From Acridotheres tristis (lineage: Eukaryota > Chordata > Aves > Passeriformes > Sturnidae): 64,000 bases of DNA. The notes beneath the pieces were generated by a model. That model searched no databases, was not told the DNA's origin, and saw nothing but the letters and a program-made list of their open reading frames with translations. Made by a program: the position numbers and the translations under genes. The stretch is from assembly GCA_037013685.1 (NCBI GenBank), contig CM072919.1:30673935-30737934 (forward strand), in the 5' to 3' direction. Shown one piece after another: positions 22,445 through 33,545 of this stretch; positions within the stretch are counted from its first letter, which is position 1; every line of letters starts with the position of its first letter.

Positions 22445-24480
22445 GTATAGAACGTCCAGACAGCAGGACACTTGGTCTATTAGGGCACAGATTTATTAGT
22501 AGCAGAACATACTTAGGAAAAGAGAGAAAAAGAGAGAAAAAGAGAGAAATTTCATCAAATTTTATTCCATTTTCTTGGAGTACTAAACAAAAAAAATGGT
22601 TCTTCTTATCGAAAATAGCACAATCTAAAGTATATTTTATCATTCCCATTCATTTTTGAGATGTTGACCTCTGCAGTACAAGACTATTCTAGCTCTTGAC
22701 ACTTTTTTCTCTTAAATGCATACCTCACTCATTATTATTGCAGCTGATGAAGTTTCTCCTTTAGCAGATCTGCATAAATATGTTTCCTGCCCCTTCCTTA
22801 GTATCTGTGAATCCAGTATCAGGGCACAGGCTAAAAGAGATATTCTTTCAAGTTTACCATCACATTGGAGTAGTACCTGGACTGATCTACTTTGAATATT
22901 TATTATTTTATGCCTAAAATCATTATTTTGGGGATGAGTTATTATATACTTACCCTTTATGATAAAAGGTGCTGCATTCTGTTACTATATTGAATGCATA
23001 TCTGTTTTAGCCACAAAGGTTTACAGGGTGTTTCCATGCCTTTATTATTTAGTAGTTGGCCAGTATTTCAATTAGATTTTATGGTAAAAATTTTTCACAT
23101 TTATTCAACCTAAGAATTCACTATAATTTAGCTGTTAAACAGAAAATAAATTGCTACTGCCCAGTGTATATTTAAGTTAAAACATAGTGAGCAGTCTCAT
23201 CCATTTGTAACTTTTATAACCAACTTTCTCTGGAAATTTTTAGGTTTTGAGGGTGCATGGCCAAGTACTAAAGTATTGGTATTATTACTAGCTTTAAAAT
23301 AAGAGGCCACAGCAGATAGGAAGGCAGTAACTAGGAACTGATGTTTATCTCATCCTTACAAAGGTTTCTTAGAGATTGTTCTTGTCACTAGTGCTTTTAT
23401 TACTGCTTATTTCCATTTCCTAGTTCTCAGTAGGAAGGGATAAACAAAAGGAAACTCTCCCCTGGAATTTTCACAGATTATGTGATCATGTCTAGTGCAA
23501 TTTTGAACAGTTACAGGCTGCATTGGCCTACCAGGTTCTCCAGTGAACTCAGAAAATGTCTGATTAATTTCATAAATAAGCTCTACTAATAAAAGCTAAA
23601 TATTTTCAAAAGGGGTCTAGTATTTCACAAATAAAAATCCTCGTTTTATTCAGTAGAAAACAGAACTTAGGAGTCAGTATACAAGGTGCACTTATTAAAT
23701 GAATATATACTTTTGAAATATAATACAGTTGAATAATAGCTCAGAAAGTTAGGTTCCTCTTAAGGAAAGTGTATTATATTACCATATGTATTGTCAAGAT
23801 TATGGCAAGTGACAAAAAGAACAAGACTTTGAAGAACAGAACAGTAACTGCAAACCTCACCGAAGGTAAAAATAATGTTGCTTCACAAGGAAATAATGCC
23901 ATATAGCATTATTAGATAAATTCATCTATCCGCCTTGCATATGTGTATTCTATAGTGTTTGCTTTACCTTTGTATTAAATGGATTATTCATCTTTTATGT
24001 ACTGTGGGACTGAAAATACCATTAATTGATATTAATTTGGACACAGATTTCCAAAACTTTCGCTTTGCTTTTATTTAGTTTTCTATGTATTTGTAATGCT
24101 GTTCTCTACCCTAAAGTGGGGGACTTTGTGCTGCAGTCATAGTCTTACATCAACCCTTCTGGAATTCACATATGTGCTAACATTTCAATAGTATTTATTC
24201 ACACAGAAAAATTTTGTGGTTTTTGTTCTGGAAAAGAAAGAGTGGGACCTTGTTTACTATTGGCCATATATATAATTCTATTCCTAGGTTTGATGGATTA
24301 CTAATTCAGGGAGATAATTATTTTGAATGTAATTGTTTCATCACTCATAACTGCTCTTTTGAAGGACAACTTCTTTTTTACACATTTTTTTAATCCATTT
24401 AAAGTGTGTTCTACAGCAGGTGGTTTTGAACAATTACGTCTATCATAATGTTACCTAAAACTCTTTTGGTTTGTTTTAAG

Positions 24481-24888
24481 GAGCTACAAATACCTGAACC
24501 TATTGGACGGACCTTCATATCTCCAGCTGTGGCAGGACAAGATTTTGCCAGATCTGAAGGTTTATTGACTTTTGAACACGGACAGAAAAATGCATTCCTG
24601 GATGTGACCCTGACTCCAAAGATAGGATCGTTAAACCCATTTCCTAAGCGTTTCCAGGTTGTGCTTTCTAATCCCACAGGCGGTGCCAGGGTAGATGATG
24701 TGTATGGTATTTCTAACATCACCATTGTCTCAGATTTAGATTCCTTGCCAGTTTGGGGACTAATTGATCAACTGCATCAGCCTCTTGATGACACTATTTT
24801 ACACAGAATCCTTCAGAATCTGAATGCCAAAGTGACTACAGACACTACAGAAGAGCAACTTACTGCTGTAGTGCATATAATAGATAAG
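24481..24888 (+). CDS. ADGRV1: ADGRV1 exon 14 in window: last Calx-beta repeat and start of the GAIN domain
   Basis: 136 codons, phase 0 both sides. The Calx-beta part reads ELQIPEPIGRTFISPAVAGQ, DFARSEGLLTFEHGQKNAFL, DVTLTPKIGSLNPFPKRFQV, VLSNPTGGARVDDVYGISNI, TIVSDLDS. The GAIN part follows at about 24750: WGLIDQLHQPLDDTILHRIL, QNLNAKVTTDTTEEQLTAVV, HIIDK. W-G-L-x-D-Q-L-H-Q-P and the amphipathic helices after it are the GAIN subdomain A start in ADGRV1. The acceptor is TTGTTTTAAG and the donor ATAAG|GTAAAC. This exon carries the junction between stalk and autoproteolysis module. Confidence 0.97.
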
Positions 24889-25847
24889 GTAAACCCTTCC
24901 TATTTTTTCTTCTGTGTCTAATGACATTAATTAGAGTGTAAGAACACAACAAGGCACATACATATATAAAACAATACAGATAACATCCACAGCAGTGACT
25001 CAGAAGCACCAACTGCAGAAGTAAAAGTGAAGCCCCACAATCAAGGAAGGAGTTTGTCTGCCACTAGTTAGGATAGTGGCAAGAAATCAGATATAAAACA
25101 GGTTGAAATGAGCAACCAGTATTAATTTTGCATACATACCTGTAGCTCTAGATTTTCTACTGTGCAATTTTCCCTTTGGTGCTGTAGTTTCATAGATCTT
25201 ATTATGTTTTCTTGACTCTTGGGTCACACCTTTGTTGATTTTAGGCTGGCACAGCCCCTGATCATATCTTTACAGCAGACTGCAGTCAACATGCAAGCAA
25301 ATCCTGTCTGGGCCAGCTGGAGTCTCTTTTGGTCTTAACCAAACATCAGTCTTTTTTCCTCCAGTGGCTTAGGGAATTGGGTTATCAGGGTAGCTAAGTG
25401 CTGAAGAATTGCACTAAGTTCTGTAAAAATTATGAACTAGTTTTATGGTATTCTGTCTCTTCTGGACTCTTCGAATAATGCACAGAAGCTAGAAAATGTC
25501 TAAATACCTAGATTCAAAGCATTATAACAATAGCTATTCATTTTTTATTGTTGCCACACAGAAAACAGAGAAAATAATTTTTTAAATTTTCATGACTCAA
25601 CAATCTTTGGTTTGTCAAAGAATGAAAAATGCCACATCCTTTCTTTAATAATAAAATTCTCTAGTAAGCATATCTTTATGTAGTTTTGACAGACTGTGTC
25701 TTATGCCTTGGAAGCAGTGATCAGGAGTTGGGAAAAATATTCTGAACTTTCAGAATGAATATTAGAATGACAGTGAAGATATCACTAAACCGTTGAACAT
25801 GAGGAAATATTATAAGCAGATTCCTTTGATTTCTTTCCTCTCATTAG
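24889..25847 (+). other. ADGRV1: Intron of ADGRV1 (959 bp)
   Basis: No recognised repeat or coding frame. Confidence 0.8.
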
Positions 25848-26032
25848 GTTACAGGTGTAGGTGAAAAACTGTTACTCACTGATAAAAGTAGAAGTCTTTT
25901 CTATGAGATACTCTGTGCTCTGGCAAGCCCAAATCGTGAGGACACACAAGGATATAGCCTGCTTGCTGAGGTGACTGAGAAGTTTGCATTTTCTCTGTTG
26001 ACTGGGATAAAGTGTGGATCACCAGCAGAAAG
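25848..26032 (+). CDS. ADGRV1: ADGRV1 exon 15 in window: GAIN domain, helical part
   Basis: Reads VTGVGEKLLLTDKSRSLFYE, ILCALASPNREDTQGYSLLA, EVTEKFAFSLLTGIKCGSPA, E and a split codon completed as Arg. L-F-Y-E-I-L-C-x-L and the F-A-F-S-L-L-T-x-x-x-C-G-S-P run match human ADGRV1 from memory, identifying the helical GAIN subdomain. The acceptor is CTCATTAG and the donor AAAG|GTTAGT. Phase is 0 in, 2 out. Confidence 0.95.
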
Positions 26033-27080
26033 GTTAGTAATCTTTAATTCATAATATGTTTTGTAAATGCACGACAAATTATCAATACACAAAATCTAAA
26101 TTACATTTTCAGAAAAGGGACTTGTCTCCTATCAAGTATGTCACCTAAATGTGAATGTGTTGTTACAGTGTCATGGCCTTACAAAGCACTGTGTCATAGT
26201 GCCAGTATATAGTGCTTTATAAGACTGAGTGTCACACATAACTCTCATTTTGGTATGGGGTAGATGTGGGAACATGAGTCAGGAGATCTGGCATGTATTG
26301 ACCCACATTTAGCTCAAATATTGCCTGGAAAAGTATTAATTATTCTTGCTAAGAAAATAATATGTAATTGTATGATGCAGAGCTGTGTTCTAAGCCTTAG
26401 ATGAAAGCTAGCAGTCCAAAATTTTACTGGTGTTTTGTAATTTGTATGTTTTTGGTTTTGCTCACTTGAACATTGTTTTAAAAATTTTAAAGCTACTCAT
26501 AGTTTCAAATTGCTAGTTTTGTCTCCAAGGGTATAATACTCTCATCAGGTTAATGGGCAGGGGAAACAGGTGACTGAGAAAGAGATTATTCTTTCTTATG
26601 AGACAGATGTTTTTAAATACTGTGTTTCTCCCATTGAGAATCTATTAAGCTGGTGGTAGAATGTGTGTTCAGTGTTTAGAAATTATAAACTGAAATTCTT
26701 TATGCCATTTTTTTTTTTTTTTGCATCATATGTTAGGAAAAAAAATAAAGCAACATCATCCATTTTAGTGCTGCCCCTGTTTTTTAGACTCAGTTCTACA
26801 TCAAGCTGTAAAGATGAATGTTTAGATAGTCTTGTTCACTATGGACAGGTTTTAGTTGCAGGTCATAAGGAGAAAATCCCAGAGACGAAATGAAGAAGCT
26901 GAAATATGTAAAAAAAATCTAGCCTTTTTTTTTTTCCACAGAAACTGAAATGTGCCAATTAAATATCATAAGCCTAAAAATGATGAATTAATAAAGTACT
27001 AATGAATGACAAATACATTTTAGAGTCATTACATGGTGAATAATGAAGTTACCAGTCCTATTGCTTTTCCATTTCCACAG
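26033..27080 (+). other. ADGRV1: Intron of ADGRV1 (1,048 bp)
   Basis: Contains poly(T) runs near 26708-26722 and 26924-26935. A 76-codon open frame at 26663-26893 has no support. Nothing else was seen. Confidence 0.8.
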
Positions 27081-27330
27081 AGGCAAAAATATCCTTGACA
27101 GCTGCCCATATATTGCAATAATGGCTCACAACTGGTTTCCTCAACAAATCAATGGACATAGATTTAATGGAAAAGATGGGGATTCTATTCAAGTACCTGA
27201 ACATCTCCTAGAGGTCTCTATAGTATTATCATCTTCCCAGGAAGAGAACTGTGAATCTGTACAGTTTACAGAATACAGCAGTCAGCAATGGTTCCTTTCT
27301 AGAGATAAAGAACTTGCCCTGAAGAACAAG
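27081..27330 (+). CDS. ADGRV1: ADGRV1 exon 16 in window: GAIN domain, beta-sandwich part
   Basis: Reads (R)GKNILDSCPYIAIMAHNWFP, QQINGHRFNGKDGDSIQVPE, HLLEVSIVLSSSQEENCESV, QFTEYSSQQWFLSRDKELAL, KNK. I-L-D-S-C-P-Y, the W-x-P-Q-Q-I-N-G-H block and V-Q-F-T-E-Y-S-S-Q-Q-W-F are near-identical to human ADGRV1 as I recall it. This is the beta-rich GAIN subdomain that wraps the GPS. The acceptor is CATTTCCACAG. The donor AAG|GTTTGA is weak. Phase is 2 in, 0 out. Confidence 0.96.
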
Positions 27331-27504
27331 GTTTGAAGATAATGCAATTTTTTTTTTCAAGAATTTGTTTTAATTTAGCTATTGCTCAAAACATTAAATG
27401 TATGTAAAATAATGTGATCCTTTTTATGGTTGTCTCTGATTAAAATGAGCACTGTGTAGAATCTTAATATTAAATATATCTTTACATTGTACATGTTGTT
27501 TCAG
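27331..27504 (+). other. ADGRV1: 174-bp intron of ADGRV1
   Basis: Short intron with donor GTTTGA and acceptor TTGTTTCAG. It has a T9 run and no other content. Confidence 0.9.
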
Positions 27505-27644
27505 GTTTTTTCAATGAGCTTGAAGGGTCGGAGTTCACAACCTTTGAAAGATAACAATGAAGTAATTTATCGTATCTATGCTGAAGGAAGTCAGATTGTT
27601 CCACAGAAGTCTCTATGTCTCCTCTGGAATCAAGCTGCTGAAAG
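27505..27644 (+). CDS. ADGRV1: ADGRV1 exon 17 in window: GAIN beta strands leading into the GPS motif
   Basis: Reads VFSMSLKGRSSQPLKDNNEV, IYRIYAEGSQIVPQKSLCLL, WNQAAE and a split codon completed as Ser. D-N-E-V-x-Y-R-I-Y-A and S-L-C-L-L-W-N-Q-A-A match human ADGRV1 from memory. C-L-L-W is the first conserved Cys/Trp of the GPS motif. The acceptor is GTTGTTTCAG and the donor AAAG|GTTATT, which is weak at positions +3 to +6. Phase is 0 in, 2 out, so skipping this 140-nt exon would shift the frame. Confidence 0.95.
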
Positions 27645-28640
27645 GTTATTTTATTATTGTGTTTAGTTTTCCATTTTCTACTATGAATCCATGTATTTCT
27701 GTAAAATGTGATAACTCCAATTAAATCATCTGCAAGTATAAAATGGATCCATTTCATGTCTTTTTTCCTTAATTTTTCTGGCCATTTTACCAGTACGTAA
27801 AATTTTTCTTAGAATAAAATCAGTAGTTATTCTAGCTCAGATATTTCGCAGACTTCTGCCCTCTTTTCATCAAAGTACCATTTAGATTGTTTAATGGTGC
27901 ATTAGGTTATAGTGACAGGTCATAAATCCCAAAATTGTATCAATGAACATGTTAATGATTTGGAGATAATTATGTTCTGTATCCTGTTGAAGTCTACTTG
28001 GTTTAGATTCAATTTCATTAGACCAATTGGATGATATCAGCCTGCTGTTGATATAACCTATTTCTCTTCAGGAGAAGATGCACCACAATTTACCTGTATG
28101 CTCTTTTATCTATGCACAATTTCCAGTAGAAATGGCACAGGATATCACTTGTGGTATGCCTTATCCTTTTTCCAAACCACTTCAGCAATACTGGAAAAAA
28201 AAAAAAAACCAAACAAAAACCACCAACAACAAAACCCTTGAATTCTAGTTTCAAACAAAAATGAGCCGTATAAAATGTTGTCCATAACAAGGTAAGGTAC
28301 GGAGCAAAGTTAAGTAACAAACTATTTATAAAGTCAGACAGACCTAGAAATCTGGTCAAAATTTTAAAAATATGGCCACAAAAATTCTCTAGTGAAAAAA
28401 AGTTGATTTTAATACATGTACAAAGATTTTTTTAAAAAAGCCCACATAAAAAAGCTATAAACAACATTTTAATCTCATGTAAATGTGCGATTCTGAGCAG
28501 CGCACATGAAAGATTACAGAAAACACCTCTGCAATAGTTTAGGAAAGTTGGTATTCCAGGAATACAACAAAAATTTTTAAGCCTGCTTACCATGTGAATT
28601 ACACAAGTCCATTTCCAACTTTGTGAAACTTGTATTGCAG
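27645..28640 (+). other. ADGRV1: Intron of ADGRV1 (996 bp)
   Basis: A poly(A) run followed by a CA/AC-rich stretch lies at about 28194-28240. No gene or recognised transposon. Confidence 0.8.
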
Positions 28641-28801
28641 CTGGCTGTCTGATAGCGGGTTCTGCAAAGTGGTTGATGACACATCAGATTATGTGGAATG
28701 CTCCTGTTCTCATATGTCCATTTACGCAGTTTATGCCCAAACAGATAACTTGTCTTCATACAACGAGGCTTTTTTTTCTTCTGGATTCATCTGCATTTCA
28801 G
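28641..28801 (+). CDS. ADGRV1: ADGRV1 exon 18 in window: GPS cleavage site, tethered agonist and start of TM1
   Basis: Reads (S)[20 protein letters not shown], then [34 protein letters not shown]. The conserved GPS cysteines and tryptophans are present. The cleavage tripeptide is H-M-S, with His at 28711-28713 and Ser at 28717-28719; cleavage is expected between Met and Ser. The new N-terminus S-I-Y-A-V-Y-A would be the tethered (Stachel) agonist of the adhesion-GPCR family. A hydrophobic run beginning GFICISG starts TM1. The acceptor is TTGTATTGCAG and the donor TTTCAG|GTCAGT. Phase is 2 in, 1 out. Confidence 0.97.
28711..28719 (+). other. ADGRV1: GPS autoproteolysis site (H-M-S)
   Basis: The three codons CAT ATG TCC encode His-Met-Ser within the conserved C-S-C-S-H-M-S context. 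In adhesion GPCRs the His promotes an N-to-O acyl shift at the following Ser/Thr, splitting the protein into N- and C-terminal fragments. Most family members have H-L-T or H-L-S. ADGRV1 of mammals has H-M-S as I remember it. Confidence 0.9.
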
Positions 28802-29004
28802 GTCAGTTCATTTAAGACAGTTTTCTCAATAATAACAACTGATGACCAGTAAAACTGATGGATTATTAACATTTTTGGTAGCTGATGACCATCTTTTTAT
28901 TTAATGGAATATTTAATAAATGTTAACTAACTTCACATTATTAAAGGTGCCAGCTTGTCTGGTATTTGCACAATGACAGATTTTGCCACTGGAAAAAAAT
29001 GTCA

Positions 29005-29185
29005 GTCTTAGAGGTATTACAGAATCAGCTATGTTGGAAAATATTTTCATCAAGTCCAACCTATGACCTAATGCCACCTTGCCAACTAGACAATGGCACT
29101 GAGTGCCACATCCAGTCTTTTCTTAAACACCACCTCCCTAGGCAGCCCATTCCAATCCCTGCGGGCTCATATTTTGGCACATAGG
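29005..29185 (-). mobile_element. CR1 3' end fragment, antisense
   Basis: Read on +, it has TACAGAATCAGC, TTTCATCAAGTCCAACC, GCACTGAGTGCCACATCCAG, TTTCTTAAACACCACCTCCC and GGCAGCCCATTCCAAT in the order of a reversed CR1 3' UTR, with a small internal deletion. It abuts the 5' half of a CR1 in the same orientation, so both may be one insertion that lost its reverse transcriptase. Confidence 0.75.
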
Positions 29186-31370
29186 GACAGCCTACTCCTG
29201 TGCCTTCCTGAAGTATGCCCACTTTCCTGGATCCCTTTGCTTTTGAGGGCTGTTTCCCAGGGTACTCTCCAAAACAGCATCCTGAATTTCTCTAGAAGTC
29301 TAGTGTAAAAGTTTTATTGAAGTTTCAATATCCTTGTTTCACTGAATATTGACAACTCTATTATTTAATGGTCCCTGACCATTTAATGGCCATTTAATGG
29401 CCTCTAACCACCACCAGCTCCTCTCTGTTTGTAAACAGCAGGTCTAGAAGAGCCCCACCCATGGCAGACTTGCTCACCAGCTGTGACAAGAAACTCTCCT
29501 CCATACAATCCAAGAACCTCCTAGACTGCCTCTTTTCCACTATGTTGAGTTCCCACAGATATCTGGCAAGTTAAATCTCCTACAAGAACAAGGGCTGGCA
29601 ATCTTGAAACATCCTCCAGCTGCTTGTACAATAATTCATCTATCTCTTTATCCTGTTTTATTGGTCTGTGGAAGACTCCCACCAGGATGTCAGCCTTGTT
29701 GGCCTTTCCCTGATTCTTACCCATGGCACTTGATCTTATTGACATTAATCTTGACTTCCACAGTGTCCAGAGCCTCCCTAACATACAGAGCCACCCCTCC
29801 ACCTCTTCTCCCTCTGCTGTCTCTTGTGAAGAGCTTGTAGCCATCTACTGCAGTGCTCCAGTCCTGCGAGCCATCCCACCAGGTTTCTGTGATGGTGACT
29901 ATATAATTGCTTTCCTGCTTCCATACGATGGCTTCCAGCTCCTCCTTTGTTACCCACACTGCGTGCAGTGTACATGCACTTCAGCTGGGCTGCTGATTTC
30001 ACCTCTGACTCTGGCTTATCACCCTTTGGCTCATCTCTGGAGTGCCTTGTTTCATCCACTTCTGCCTTCAAACCTAGTTTAAAGCCCTCTCAATCAGCCC
30101 TGCTGACTCATGGGCTAGAATCCTTTTGCCCTTGTTAGACAGATGGAGCCCATCTGTCTCAAGCAGGCCTGGTGCTGTAAAAATTGCCCTTGATAGGAAA
30201 ACCTAAATTCTTCTGATGGCACCAGCCCTTAAGCCATTCATTGATAATATGGGTTTTCCTATTCCTTTTATCATTCATCCCTGCTCCTGAAGGAACTGAG
30301 CAGAAGCACATCTGTGCTCCTGCCCCATCAACCAATTAATCCAGAGTCATGATATCCTTTTAAATTACCCTGGTATCCTTCTTGTCAACCTCACCACTGC
30401 CAACCTGGACAAGCAGCAGTGGTAATAATCAGAAGTCTGAATTAGTTCAGGGAGTCTCCTGTTGATATCGCATACCTGGGCCCCAGAACAGCAGCAGATA
30501 TCCCTGTAGGATGGGTCTGGTTGACATACAGGGCTCTCAGTTCCCCTTAGAAGGGAGTGACCTACTACAACTACCTTTCTTTTATTCTTAATTTCCTGAG
30601 GTTGTGATTCATCCACCATGACAGATGAAGTGCACCTGGGAGACTCCAGACAGATTTCTTTTGTTTACCATCATCTGCCTGAGCCTCTGGACCCAGGGCC
30701 TCACACCTATTCTGTGAGGGCTCCTGGGAAGGTCATGGGGGTCAGGAGGGAATTTTGCTACCTCTCCAAGTAGGCACCCATTTCCATTCCCCCCATCTGC
30801 TAGGTCTCCTCCTTCTGCCTGATGGTAAGACGGACAGGGCTCCTCTGACTCCTGCCAAACTTCTCTCAGGGTTGCAATGCTGTAACACCACCAGTCAATT
30901 TCTCTTTTGCTCTCCCTAATACTCCTTAGCCTTTCCACTTCTTGCTTAAGCCTGACACCAGACAGAGCAGATCATTCACCTGCTCATACCACTCACAGGT
31001 GCCTTTGCACTGTCCTCAGGTACTGCCCCCAGGCTCAGACACTCCCTGCAGCCAGGGATCTGGACAGCTGTGTCCTTCTTGGGGGGTTCTGTTTGGCTTA
31101 CCACACTTTTACTGGCAGCAGCAGCAACGCATTTGACTGTTTGTAAACCACTGCTGGATCTAGTCAAGTTGGTGGAAAAATAACCAAAAAACCTAACCAA
31201 AACACACCCATCTAACATATAACCCACCACCAGGAGCCAAGAGAGCAGCTGCACTCCTCCTGTGCAAACTGCTGTGCAAACTGCTGTGCCATGCCCCTGT
31301 TCACCCAGTCCAGGTCAATACGCTCCCTAGAGCCATTTAAATCTCCTACACATGGTCCTGGCACACCTCT
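29185..31370 (-). mobile_element. CR1 LINE 5' half: ORF1 esterase-like region and ORF2 endonuclease, antisense, broken
   Basis: Minus-strand reading from about 31370 downward. It starts with a 5' UTR-like region, then an ORF1-like part; around 30540-30600 this has V-V-V-V-G-H-S-L-L-R-G, the GDSL block of the CR1 ORF1 esterase with Asp changed to His. The ORF2 apurinic-type endonuclease lies at about 29550-29960: K-E-E-L-E-A-I-V, I-T-E-T-W-W-D, R-G-G-G-V-A-L-Y-V-R-E, A-D-I-L-V-G-V-F-H-R-P, L-V-L-V-G-D-L. Decayed endonuclease-to-RT sequence with stops continues to about 29190. The frames are interrupted throughout. Full 5' ends are rare among CR1 copies, which are usually 5'-truncated. Confidence 0.88.
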
Positions 31371-33444
31371 GATTGGCTGTTTCCTTGAGATGCTTTATTG
31401 AAAAGACATAGTATGTCATTCATTTGAGGGAAGAAACCTAAAAATTCTAAATTCATCTGTGTTGCTAGCAGCAGTAAGTCATCCTCTTGGTCAAATTTCT
31501 TTGACAATTTTACCTGGAATTTGCAGGTTATCAGAAGTGATAACTCAAGGGATATAGATTCCATTACACTCTGCTGCCTAGCTGCTGCCCAAGATCTTGG
31601 GAAAAAAACCCTAAGAGTTTAACCTACAAGGAACATGACTCTCTTCATTAGCAGCCTCAACACCATAAGTCCCAAAATGCCAGGCAGGAAGCAGGTCCTA
31701 AACTCAACTTAGCTTCTGAAGGAGCCTTTCACATTGCAGCTGGTTTACTATTATGTTACAGCAATCACAAATTGGAGTAAATTTAACTTAGAACCATAGA
31801 ATTCTTTTGGTTGAAAATGAACTCTTGCATTTACAGACAGTAAGAGTAATGGTCTTATTAAGAAAACATGCTAAATGGAATTCTTGCCTAACTTTAACCC
31901 CCTTAAATGGGAGTCTGGGTGTACTCCTTATGAGGTTTTTGACTTTTATATTAGATCATCACTATATAAGTAACAAAAATTGTGCAAGCAGGTTAATCAC
32001 TTCCAAGCACACTGCCCTAACAGATTAAATCTAGGCTCCTTAATTTTTTTAAATTGTCATCCAAAGAAAATTAAGACAAAGAAAGAAGAAAAACCTCTCA
32101 GTTTTTTATCTGCTCCACACAAATTGATATTAAAGAATAAAAAAGGAGATTTTAGCACATAAAAATAAGCAGATTTTAGAATACAATTACTGTATTACAG
32201 AGAAAAATCAAGTAAGTTAATGAAACAAAATGCTGTAAAGTGCAAAATGCTATAGGAACTGAAGAAAAAATTATGCAAGAGCTAAGAAGACATTTTGCTG
32301 AATTGGAGCAATAAAGATACAGATCATTGTTCAGAACTAGTCATTTACTATAGTCATAGATCATAAAAATGTGTTTAAAAAATAGTAGTTTAGCTTGGTT
32401 AAGGGTTCACTTTGAATTTGAGGCAAATGCTTTCCAATGCCTTTCAGCTTTTTTTGGCTGGTTAAAAATGTTTACTTGTGTGATATTATTAGATTTAAAT
32501 GAAACTTTTAAGTAACAAATTGCTTTATTTTTAAGAGTGATAAGAATATTATTCATTTATCTTGACATTTCCATCTAGATGTGAAGAATATAAAAATAAA
32601 AGAGAGACCATGTAGGTAGTGGTATAAATATCACTAAATAATTTTGAAATACTTAAGAAATAATACTTTTAGCAATTACTTATTTCACTCGTCTCTTAAA
32701 AATTAGTAACAAATAGTCAGTCTCAAGACTGGCATAAAAGATCTGCCTTAATTACCCAAATTCCTGCCCTGACTGGGGTGTGGAAGTGCACAATTAATTA
32801 ACGTTGAGATTTAGCAATGTTTTCCTTGGTGGCTGAACTTTCCTAGAGTCCTTTTCCCAGGTGCTTCTTATTGATAGGAAAGGACCTTTTCCATATTTGT
32901 TCTGTTCATGTTTACAATTAATTAGTTAAATGAAAAGTGGTGTCATTCCTCCTAACTACTGGTATAACAAATTTCTGTGCTCAACACAGATAAAATGGGA
33001 GATAGCATTTAGCACTGCTAAAATAGTGCTACAACAGGAGGCATTTTTTATGGAACTGTTCCGAAAAGCATTTTTTTGGGTGCACTAATATGAACACTGA
33101 AGAGTGCCTTTGCTTTGTATATAATTATTATGATAATAACCCATATCATGCAGAAAATGACACCAAAACACACTTTTCAAAAATTGCTTGCTTACATTAT
33201 GAAGTTATTTTAGGTCCCAGGCCCATGGGAACATTAAATACATGTTAGTAGTACTTGAAATAAACTCACGAGTGATCCCAGTGTGAACCAGAATAAACAT
33301 AATCTCTCTGTAAGTTTTGCTTGGTTGGGTTTTTTTAGGTAATCTACACCTTCAAGAAATATCTTCTGGATAATATAGAACAGTTTATTAGCCTAAACTT
33401 AAATATTACTTTTTTTTTCTTTTTTCATTGACATTTCTGTGTAG

Positions 33445-33545
33445 GTTTCACTTTGGCTATCATCTCCCACCTTTTCTGTACCAGATGTGCCATGTTTGCA
33501 GCTAAACTTCTCACTCATATGATGGTTGCTTGTTTTGGTACTCAG
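33445..33545 (+). CDS. ADGRV1: ADGRV1 exon 19 in window: TM1 to TM2 of the seven-helix domain
   Basis: Reads (G)[43 protein letters not shown] matches human ADGRV1 exactly from memory. It gives the rest of TM1, a short intracellular loop (C-T-R-C) and the start of TM2. The acceptor is TTTCTGTGTAG and the donor ACTCAG|GTAAGT. Phase is 1 in, 0 out. This is the last exon I can identify in the window; the next should begin TM2-TM3 in phase 0. Confidence 0.95.

Larger units (their letters stand above)
19326..24480 (+). other. ADGRV1: Intron of ADGRV1 (5,155 bp) with a CR1 and a solo LTR
   Basis: A long CR1 copy begins within about 40 bp of the donor and runs to about 21520; an LTR with target duplications follows at 21822-22439. 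A purine tract of GAGAGAAAAA units lies at 22522-22550. The rest, 22550-24480, is AT-rich with no recognised feature. Confidence 0.8.
28802..33444 (+). other. ADGRV1: Intron of ADGRV1 (4,643 bp) with an antisense CR1
   Basis: About half is CR1 sequence (29005-31370, listed in two parts). At 31795-31850 there is a scrap resembling a CR1 tail (ACCATAGAATTCTTTTGG). The remaining AT-rich sequence, 31850-33444, shows no gene or repeat. Confidence 0.8.

Noticed and set aside
28195..28240. Poly(A) followed by AC-rich sequence, considered as a retrogene tail
   Set aside because: No processed gene sequence or target duplication lies beside it.
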